From IMG/VR virus record IMGVR_UViG_3300025767_000026, positions 1 through 54,392 of that record: a stretch of 54,392 bases of DNA, one strand, 5' to 3'. The notes beneath the pieces were generated by a model, which was given only the letters and a program-made list of their open reading frames with translations, was not told the origin of the DNA and did no database searches. The translations under genes and the position numbers were made by a program. Positions 7,039-15,500 of the stretch are shown in pieces (position 1 is the first letter of the stretch; the number at the start of each line of letters is the position of its first letter). This DNA comes from a virus.

Positions 7039-8746
7039 TGATTGGATCAAGGGTGAGGATTACCCTGAATGGGGTAACACGGACGTTTACAAGAAAACAA
7101 TCGCTGGAGGTTATCTTCTTTCTGGGGAAACTCCTCGTGCTGCTTATATGCGCGTTGCTAGCAGCGTCGCTCGCAGGCTTTATAAGCCTGAGTTAGCGGA
7201 GGTTTTCTTTGATTATATCTGGAAAGGCTGGCTATGCTTAGCTTCACCAGTATTATCTAATACAGGTACCGACAGGGGTTTGCCTATTAGTTGCTTTGGT
7301 ATCGATGTCGGAGATAGCATTCAGGAAATCGGTGGAAAGAATTTAGAAATGATGTTGCTCGCTAAGCACGGCGGTGGAGTAGGCATTGGTATTAATATGA
7401 TCAGACCCGCTGGCACTAGGATAACAGGTAACGGCACATCCGATGGAGTCGTACCATTTTGTAAAATCTATGATTCCACCATACTTGCTACGAATCAAGG
7501 CTCAGTTCGACGCGGAGCTGCTTCAGTCAATATTAACATTGAGCACAATGACTTTCTCGACTGGCTTGACATACGAGAACCTAAAGGGGACGTCAACAGA
7601 CAAAGCCTTAATCTACATCAATGCGCAGTTGTTGGCGATAAGTTTATGCGAAAGCTTGAACAAGGAGATGCGGGAGCTAGGGATCGATGGAGTAAACTAC
7701 TTAGAAAGCGAAAAGCAACTGGAGAACCGTACATACTATTTAAAGGAAATACTAATAAAGCAAATCCGCAAGCATATAAAGCCAACGGACTAAAGGTACA
7801 TATGACTAACATATGTAGTGAGATTACATTACACACAGATGAGAATCATAGCTTTGTTTGCTGCTTGTCATCATTAAATCTAGCAAAATATGAAGAATGG
7901 AAGGACACTAACCTTATATATGACGCTATCTGGTTTCTTGATGGAGTTATGGAGGAATTTATTCAAAGAGCCAAAGGTTTACGTGGGTTCGAGAACGCTG
8001 TTCGATCTGCGCAACGCGGGAGAGCGTTGGGACTGGGAGTACTCGGATGGCACACATATCTCCAAGAGAAAGGCCTTCCTTTCGAAGGCTTACTGGCTCA
8101 GTTTGAAACTCGGAAGATTTTTTCGCAGTTCAAGATTGAAAGCGAACGAGCCTCAATGGCTTTGGCAGAAACTTACGGCGAACCTCTTTGGTGTGTCGGT
8201 ACTGGCTTACGTAATACTCATTTACGCGCAATCGCGCCCACTGTTAGTAACTCTAAGTTGTCTGGTAACATATCGCCTGGCATTGAACCTTGGGCGGCTA
8301 ACGTATTCACTGAACAAAGCGCGAAAGGCACGTTCATCAGAAAAAACCCAACATTAGTTAAACTCTTAAAAAAACACAAATTAAATACAAATGAAATCTG
8401 GGATAAAATCCTGGCTGACGGCGGTTCGGTTCAGGATATCAGTGAGCTGGATAATATACAAATGGCGCACGAAGTTACTGCTAAAGAAGTTTTCAAAACT
8501 TTTAAAGAAATTAATCAACTTGAATTGGTTAATCAGGCGGGGATAAGGCAACAGTACGTAGATCAGTCAGTTAGCTTGAATTTGGCTTTCCCTAGTGAAG
8601 CAACCCCGAAGTGGATTAATCAAGTTCACATGGAAGCGTGGAAGAAGGGTATTAAAACATTATATTATGTTCGCACAGAATCAGTATTGAGAGGAGATAT
8701 TGCTGCATTAGCAATGGACCCAAACTGTTTATCTTGTGATGGATAA
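7028..8746 (+). CDS. nrdA: Class I ribonucleotide reductase alpha subunit, compact form
   Basis: A 572-residue catalytic subunit. Active-site features are the NICSE loop (N261, C263, E265), C89 in ISCFG and C278/C279 in FVCCLSS as the redox pair, and the LYYVRTES tyrosine pair for radical transfer. The C-terminus ends CLSCDG (C567, C570), the swinging dithiol re-reduced by thioredoxin or glutaredoxin. There is no N-terminal ATP cone: the protein enters the ten-stranded barrel region almost at once, so dATP overall-activity inhibition is probably absent. E. coli NrdA is about 760 residues. It is the last gene of the + strand operon. Confidence 0.95.
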   Translation: MWDNDWIKGEDYPEWGNTDVYKKTIAGGYLLSGETPRAAYMRVASSVARRLYKPELAEVFFDYIWKGWLCLASPVLSNTGTDRGLPISCFGIDVGDSIQEIGGKNLEMMLLAKHGGGVGIGINMIRPAGTRITGNGTSDGVVPFCKIYDSTILATNQGSVRRGAASVNINIEHNDFLDWLDIREPKGDVNRQSLNLHQCAVVGDKFMRKLEQGDAGARDRWSKLLRKRKATGEPYILFKGNTNKANPQAYKANGLKVHMTNICSEITLHTDENHSFVCCLSSLNLAKYEEWKDTNLIYDAIWFLDGVMEEFIQRAKGLRGFENAVRSAQRGRALGLGVLGWHTYLQEKGLPFEGLLAQFETRKIFSQFKIESERASMALAETYGEPLWCVGTGLRNTHLRAIAPTVSNSKLSGNISPGIEPWAANVFTEQSAKGTFIRKNPTLVKLLKKHKLNTNEIWDKILADGGSVQDISELDNIQMAHEVTAKEVFKTFKEINQLELVNQAGIRQQYVDQSVSLNLAFPSEATPKWINQVHMEAWKKGIKTLYYVRTESVLRGDIAALAMDPNCLSCDG

Positions 8747-8780
8747 AAGTTATAACCATTTGATTGTTATAATAACTTTT
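8745..8780 (+). terminator. Stem-loop directly after nrdA
   Basis: AAAAGTTATAAC pairs with GTTATAATAACTTTT across a short loop, leaving a three-base bulge. The arm begins inside the nrdA stop codon and ends in TTTT. It could act as a weak intrinsic terminator or a 3'-end stabiliser. It is A/T-rich, so weaker than the hairpin that follows. Confidence 0.5.
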
Positions 8781-8809
8781 AGTTAGTTAGGTTAGTTAGT
8801 TTAGTTTGT

Positions 8810-8846
8810 AAGAGCGGTAGCGAAAGTTGCCGCTTTTATTTTTTCT
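8810..8846 (+). terminator. Strong GAAA-loop terminator between convergent operons
   Basis: AGCGGTAGC, loop GAAA, then GTTGCCGCT forms a stem with G-U pairs, followed on the + strand by TTTATTTTTTCTTTTTT. On the - strand the same stem lies immediately after the stop of the last late gene, so it may serve both operons. This is the junction where the left and right arms meet. Confidence 0.8.
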
Positions 8847-8946
8847 TTTTTGTAATAGGTACACAATTAGGGACTTTCTTGCCTGCTTTGTTTTTTGTTC
8901 CTACCATTTGGTATCCTTTCCAACAAGGGGTGCTTTTCTTTTTCAT
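8836..8946 (-). CDS. 36-residue Lys-rich phage protein at end of lysis cassette
   Basis: A 36-residue protein with CWKGYQMVGTKNKAGKKVPNC flanked by lysine clusters. I recall this short Cys-Trp-Lys-Gly...Pro-Asn-Cys pattern from many marine phages, and two cysteines twenty residues apart are conserved in it. The start overlaps the endolysin stop (ATGA), indicating coupling. It is the last gene of the late arm and abuts the convergent terminator. Function unknown; a virion or lysis accessory role is possible. Confidence 0.65.
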   Translation of the reverse strand: MKKKSTPCWKGYQMVGTKNKAGKKVPNCVPITKKKK

Positions 8947-9410
8947 GAGTTTATTATGCTATACGTTGTTTTTCCTTTGATACGCGCTGCCTTCAGCATG
9001 CGTCGACGGTTATTCTCTGGCGACACATAGCTCACATGAATCCAATCAGGGTTTTCATCATCCCCAAATTCCCAAATTAATTGGTCATAGTCCAGTTCGT
9101 CTTTAATAAAAATAAACATCTCTTTATTAGACATGTGCCCAAAAGTATCGTCAATGTCGATCGCCTCTCCTCGCATGTGCTGGGACGATTTAGCGCCCCC
9201 TATTGCGCGATTAAGCGCCATAGAGCGGAAGAAGCTATTGATTTTAATTGGGCCATCCACGTAAGCCCTAAGCGGCTCAAAAACATTCTCTGCTAAGGTC
9301 TGCATTCTGCGTAACTGTTCCTCGCTAGGGGTATTGTCGATGCCTTGCTTTGTAGCTGTTTGTGAAAACGTAGCTTCTTTATATGAAATATGATCGCTTA
9401 TTTTTTCCAT
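8943..9410 (-). CDS. M15-family peptidase endolysin
   Basis: A 155-residue peptidoglycan peptidase of the M15 group. Zinc ligands are H78 and D85 in SSQHMRGEAID and H125 in WIHVSY, with E114 of LIWEF as the likely catalytic acid; SFFRS before the first histidine is typical. It lacks a signal peptide, so it needs a holin to reach the wall. It directly follows a small membrane protein gene and is followed by an overlapping 36-residue gene, together forming a lysis cassette at the end of the late operon. It could alternatively be virion-associated, but position favours lysis. Confidence 0.88.
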   Translation of the reverse strand: MEKISDHISYKEATFSQTATKQGIDNTPSEEQLRRMQTLAENVFEPLRAYVDGPIKINSFFRSMALNRAIGGAKSSQHMRGEAIDIDDTFGHMSNKEMFIFIKDELDYDQLIWEFGDDENPDWIHVSYVSPENNRRRMLKAARIKGKTTYSIINS

Positions 9411-9575
9411 TTATTCTTCCTTGTCGTTATGTTTAACCATTAGCCACCACTTAGTAGCGGTGTATCCAATAGCTGTAACTGTTAAAACAATTTTTAATCC
9501 TAGTTCAATCTCGGCAAAATTAAGAGCCATAGTAACTGTGTTTATGAGGTATATTTTCAAATCCGTGTCGTTCAT
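9411..9575 (-). CDS. Small one-TM holin-like protein
   Basis: A 54-residue protein with a single hydrophobic segment (about residues 26-44, GLKIVLTVTAIGYTATKWW) and a charged C-terminus ending KHNDKEE. Its stop abuts the endolysin start with no gap, the classic holin-endolysin arrangement. Similar short proteins sit beside lysins in other Bacteroidota phages. The start lies ten bases after the giant ejection-protein gene. A second, better recognised holin candidate lies near 48.5 kb, so this one may be a holin, pinholin or antiholin. Confidence 0.65.
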   Translation of the reverse strand: MNDTDLKIYLINTVTMALNFAEIELGLKIVLTVTAIGYTATKWWLMVKHNDKEE

Positions 9576-9582
9576 GGCTTAG

Positions 9583-12500
9583 TTAGTTATCTATTTTATT
9601 GTCTTTTTTCTTTTGTTTTTCAACACGCAAAGAGTCTTGATAAGCAAACCACTCTTCCGTACTCATGCCTTTGAGCCTCTCATTCCTCCGTTTTATTTCT
9701 TGTTCTCTATTTGCAGCGCGGGTAGTCTTGGCTTTCTTAATACCGTCGGCTTTTCTTATAGCCTTAGCTTGAGCTTTTATAAGATCCTCCTCTTCAATTG
9801 TTGCTCCAACTTGCCAGTTCTTGTATCCCATTGATAGAGCAATTCTTTGATAAACGCTATTTCTTTCGTCGAAGGCTTCTGAAATGCTGGTTAGCTCATC
9901 GTAAGCTCGATCTAAAGGTATATTTGCTCCAGCTGCCGCGGCTTTGCCTAATACAGAGTATAAAGGGCTGGGCTGAAAACGACCGTCAATCATTAAATCA
10001 AGTCCTCTTTCTGCTATAACGTCTTTTTCAAATCTTTTGGTTCTTAATGCGCTATAGAATTTACTAGCTTTTGATCCAATTGGAGGGGATATGCTAAGGG
10101 CTGTAAACACAACTTTAGCATCATCCTGAAAAAATTCCTTCTTCTCTTGCTGGCGTATGTACTCAAGCACGGTATTTTTAAGAGCAGCCACAACCGCTCC
10201 GCCTATCCCGCTGCCTTTCAAGATAGTGTCTAAGCCGGAGTTAAGAGCTCTCGTATATATATCCTGTGCTTTAGCAGCCTCGATTTCTGCTTCTGTGTCT
10301 GTGAGGGTTTCCTCCTCGTCATCGTCAAAGCCGGGTATTAAAGCAAACAGTGCCCCTTGCAACGAAGAGAATATTGCGTTTTGAACAGCTAAATAATATA
10401 CGGCTCTAGAAATGTTCTCTTTAGGGTCCCCACGTCTGTATGCAAGGTCTAATATAGCCTTCTTGCCTCTTCTAGTATATTGCGCGGCGGTGTTCTGAAA
10501 TGTTAGAATAAGTCTACCCAACACACTAGCTTGCTCTTGAGAAATTAAAGAAGGATCTGATGATTGTTGAGTGCTATCAGATAGCCTAGAAAAATCTTTC
10601 CATGCTTTTTCTTCTGCTTCCTTATCCGTGTATTTTCTTCCTTTTTTGCCGTCTATTACAACAGTTTCGTTTTTATAAGTATTAACCCTGTTTCTATAAA
10701 AAGCTGCTCCACCGGAAGCAATAGCAAAACTATCCGCTATCTGCGTGGGCGTAAACCCTATCTTTAAAAGATATGCTAAAATAGCTTGCGGAGAATTTGA
10801 GCTGCTATTCGCTTGATTGGCTATTTCCGATTCAGACACATCCATTCTTAATCCGCCTCGCCTTTCTTTTAACTTAGGAGAATTAAAAATCATTACCCAG
10901 TCCTTCCAGTATTGTGGTTGATTTGCAAAAGCAGCTGCAGCCTTCAGTGGATTATTGTCACCCCAATTTATAAAGTTTATAGTAGATAAAAGCTGCAATA
11001 CAGCTGATCTGCGGTTAAAGAACATAATAGCGCCTGTAGATCTATTCACCCAGTTATTCCAAGCGTTAACCTGTTTAGAAGACCCGCTAGGGCGGTTTGT
11101 GCCGTTTTTCATTCTATACAGAGAATCTAACATAGCGTCGGCCCACTCATTACCTAGGTTTGCGCGCAACTTGTTCATATTTTCTGGTGAAAAAATAATA
11201 TCCGCGTTAGCTATAAATTCTTTTAAAAACTTCTGGCGACCTTTGCCCTCGGTTAAATTATAAATATCACTTAATAAAGTATCTGCTGTCCAGTATTTAC
11301 TAGGGGATGGCCATCCTTCTTTAAGATTAGTTACTCTTTTTAACTGCCCAACAAAACTAAGCAGCTCAGGGCTCCCCATAATTTCCAGGTTTAATTGCGC
11401 AATTTCTTTTTCTGATAATCCAGGAATGTCAATTCCATTTGATTTCCATAAATATACTCGCAAAGCGTGGTCGTATGTAAAGTCTGTTCCTTTTATTTTT
11501 TTCTTTAATAATTTAGCAATATCAGGATTTTCTTTAAGCAGCATGCTATACAACCTTTTTGCCGACTGTCTAGCCCTGTCAATATTAATAATACCAGCTA
11601 CATAAGGATCCATCAAATTTTCCTCAAAAAACTCGCGATGAGCATCGCCTTCCTTGCCGGATCCCATTAAGCTGTACAATAGGCCCATAAAGTCTTCAGC
11701 TCTAGGCGGAATAAATAAGTTAAATTTACCCTTCCCGCGGCCAGCCTGTCTAGCGCCTATATCAGAATATTTGTTTTGTCGCGGGTCATTAAACTTTTGC
11801 TCTATAATATAGTTAATACCTTCGTTAAGGTTTATGCTCGCTTTTGCAGCAGAAGACGGCGCTTCTTTTCTTTCCAGCACCACCTGAATGGCATCCTCGT
11901 TTTCGCCTATATATTCGGTGTAGTTCCACCCTAAATTATCCGCGAGCTTTTTGCCTAATACAGAATATAAACTAGCTCTGGAGATGCCATCTCCGTGGAA
12001 TGTTAATCTACCGTAATACGTTTGCGCTTTAAGATGATCGGCTACAGCGTTGCCAATACCGGCAAAAACTTTTAAAGGATTAACGCCATCCTCTTTAAAG
12101 CTTTCAGATAAAGCCATTTTACCCTGTCGTCCAGCGGCTACGTCATGAAACATTAATGAAAGAGTAGGTATATCGCTGTAATCTTCTTCGTCTGTTAATA
12201 AAATCTCTATTTCCGCTTTACCAACTTTAAAAGTGTCGGACGTGTAAGACGTAGGGTCCATGCTATCGCCATCAAAATTTGGGTCAAATTCTATATTATA
12301 GCTAGTGTTTAAGCTCGCTTTCCCCATTATGCTACCCTTCGCAAAATGAGTGTAGTAGCTTTTGAGGGCATTTTCGTGCCACGCGGCCGCAAATTCTACA
12401 TTTCGTATGCCGCTAAATTCAATGTTCTCAAAATTGCCATCGTAGCTTTTAAAAGTAACGTCTTTCATCGCAAAAGCAGTTAACGGATGATTATACCTCA

Positions 12501-15500
12501 TCCACGTATCGCTTCCTGGAGCCCATTCGGAGGGCATGTTCTGGCGGAATAGATGACCAATCTTTTTATCTAATGATTTTGCAATTAGTGCTCCCTTATA
12601 CCCGTCAAGCACATTGTTAAGCACGTCCTCGGTAACCTCTTGGTTATTTTTGTTTAGATAAGCCCCAATATAGTTAGTGACTACTATTGCAGGTAGAGCA
12701 TGCTCATATATCGCAAGGCGGCTTGCTCCAATGCCATCTTGTACATAAACTAGCCCGGCCATTCCGCGTAGAGGAGACTTAGTATGCGATGACATAGATG
12801 CAAAAATATTAGCAGCCCCCGTCGAAGCGGTTAGAGACGGATCAAGAGTATTAAAGTGATTTATTAATTTTTCTATAAAAGCCCTATCTCTTTTTGCAGA
12901 TTCATTAATTTCGTTAGCAGCGAGTTTCCCTTTTTTATTAATACGGTTATTATATTCAGGCCCTGAAACACCTTGTCTGCCTCGATTAAACCGCTTGCCG
13001 TTTTTGTGAATATTATACTTTATATTGTTGTCTTTATCTTTACCCTCAACTATTGTAAAGCCGTTTTTCGCTAATATCGGGAAGGCTTCATAGAATTCTA
13101 GGTTAGAATTAAAGATTCTGTAGGGCAAGCCGCTGTTAAAAGACTGAGACAAAAATATTACTAGTTCATCAACGGTTATAACTTCATCCTTAAGCAGGTT
13201 ATTTACCACCGCGATTACAGCCTGCTGATTGTCCCCGTTTTTTATCTTCTCTCCGTTTTTGTCGTAGACCCCTAAGTATTCGCTGTCCAATCCAAACGCG
13301 TTGGCGAATGATCTTCTTGCCGTAATAAAATTAAGCGTTTGTATAAGGTAGTCTCTATTATCTTCGGTTTCAATTGTTTTAGACTTCAATCTTTTTGATA
13401 AAATTTTAAGCCTATTTGCAAATTCATTAAAAAAGATTGTAGCCAACTCCCCCGCTTTTTCCTCTAAAATATTTTCTATATCATATTTTTTAATAATTTC
13501 TAGAATATCTTTTTGCTGAATTTTATTTTTGCTGAGGGGGAATTTCTGCTGTGTAAGCATGTCGTCAACAAAACTAGGCATGGTTTCAACAACAAACCCC
13601 GCCTGCGCTGGGTTTAAATTAATAGAGTACTTAAGATTAAATCCTGCTGGATCACGCTGCAATGCCTCTGTTAATACAATACCAAAGTTAGATACTTCGT
13701 TAACGCTAGGCAATCCCTGCTGGTTTAGAAACTCTTGTAGATTAACGAGGTCGCCATCGTCGTTGGTTTCATTAAGATAGTTTAGCAACATATCAGGAGC
13801 CATCCCTGAAGCAATCATTGCTGCAAATCTTTCTTTTAATTTGCTTTTTGTGGATTTACCGGCAGCAGGATTGTCCCAATATTTAACCCACTCTGCCTCT
13901 GTTATATCTTTTCTGTCAAATACACCTTTTCCTACGGCACCTAGTTCTTTTCCAGCTTCGTAAGTGCTTTCTCTAACCTGGCCAGAGCCGTCTTCTTTCA
14001 TCACTCGTACTTTCCAGTCGTCGATGCGCATGTTTATGAAGTTCTGAGGTATCAGATTATATAAGCCAAAAGAAGATCTTACAAATTTTGCAAAGGTATT
14101 TGTGTACGCAATAGCCACCACCTCTTTTTGTAAATATTTAGTTAGCTCTTTTTCTAAAAAAATGCTTAACTCTTCTCTGAATAATTTTTGCTCGCTTAAT
14201 GATAAATTATATGAATTAGACCCCTGGCGCTTCTCAAATTTAAACTTTGGCGAAGTAGCAACAAATTTAGATAAAGCCTCGTATACTTTCTCTAGCACGT
14301 CGTTAGAGATTAACGTAGGCATTAACTTTCTAGCTTTCTTTAAGAAGTCTACTTTAGCAGGTAGTCCCTCGGTCTTGCTTGCAGAGGAAGGCGTCACGTC
14401 ATCCATCTCAACAGTTGCAGCTTCGGCGTCCCCTAACTCCTGTAGAAACTCATTATCAATACCCAGGGCCTGTACAGCTCCTAGCGCTTTTCTATAAGCA
14501 AAGGCGTTGATCCAGCCATGTAGGTTGTCATTCTTTTCTTCAAAAGTTCCATCTTTAGCTGTGTTAAAATTTATAATATGATTAATTAACTCCGACTTAG
14601 CTATTATAAGATAGTATTCCATGTCAAAGCCCGGAAGTGTTTTAAATGCGGGAGCTCCGGTTTTAGGCTGCGGTCTATCTGCGTACACTTTCATCAATGC
14701 CATGTAAGCATCGCTTTGGTCAAGCACTTCCACTGCAGCTAAAGCTTTTCGCTCTTTGTTACCGCTTTCCCATGCCGATTTATGCTTTTCATATATAGCT
14801 TGTGTGCTTTCTTTCAAAGCTTTGTTACGAGTTACGTCGCTGACATTTATAGAAGCTTTATTATTGTCTTCTTCCTCTTCGGCTCTAAACTTCAGGTTAT
14901 TTCGTCGACTATAGCTAGCTATATATTGCAAAGCGTCTTGTACTGAGTTGATCCCGAACAAATAAGATTTATCACCAAACATAGCTCGGTTAAGGCTATT
15001 TACAAAGGCTTTTATATCATGCAGCCCTCCTAAAGCGCTCCCCTTTAAAGCCCCTATTCTAACAAAGTCGTTAAGCAACTGCATAACCTCGTCCGCATCT
15101 ATGTTGTTGGTGTCCTCGTATTTCCCAGCTGCTTTGGCTCTTTCTTGATAAGCATTAAGCCTGGCCTCAAAAACTTTATACTGATCTGCAGTAAGATTTC
15201 TTTTTGCATAATTTACAATACTGCTAATCATCCTTTTTGCGTCTCCTGCCAATTCGTCATTAACGAATATTTTATTTTGTCGACCGCGCTTATGCGCAAG
15301 CTCATGCAGCGGAGCAACAGAGGCAATAGCCGCCTCTATGTCGCTACTGAAAGCGATCGCCCCCATAACCGCACCATGGTTAACTATAATAAGTCCCGTG
15401 CCAGCAACTTCCTCAGCGCTGTTGTTTGCTCCCATCATCGCTCTATCCGCAAAATCTATGAGCGCCGCTTTTTCCTTATCGCTTAAGCTAGGGTTATCCT

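Noticed and set aside
7443-7793. Overlapping + strand frames inside nrdA suggesting a split or frameshifted gene
   Set aside because: The main nrdA frame is continuous from start to CLSC tail with all catalytic residues, so there is no interruption.
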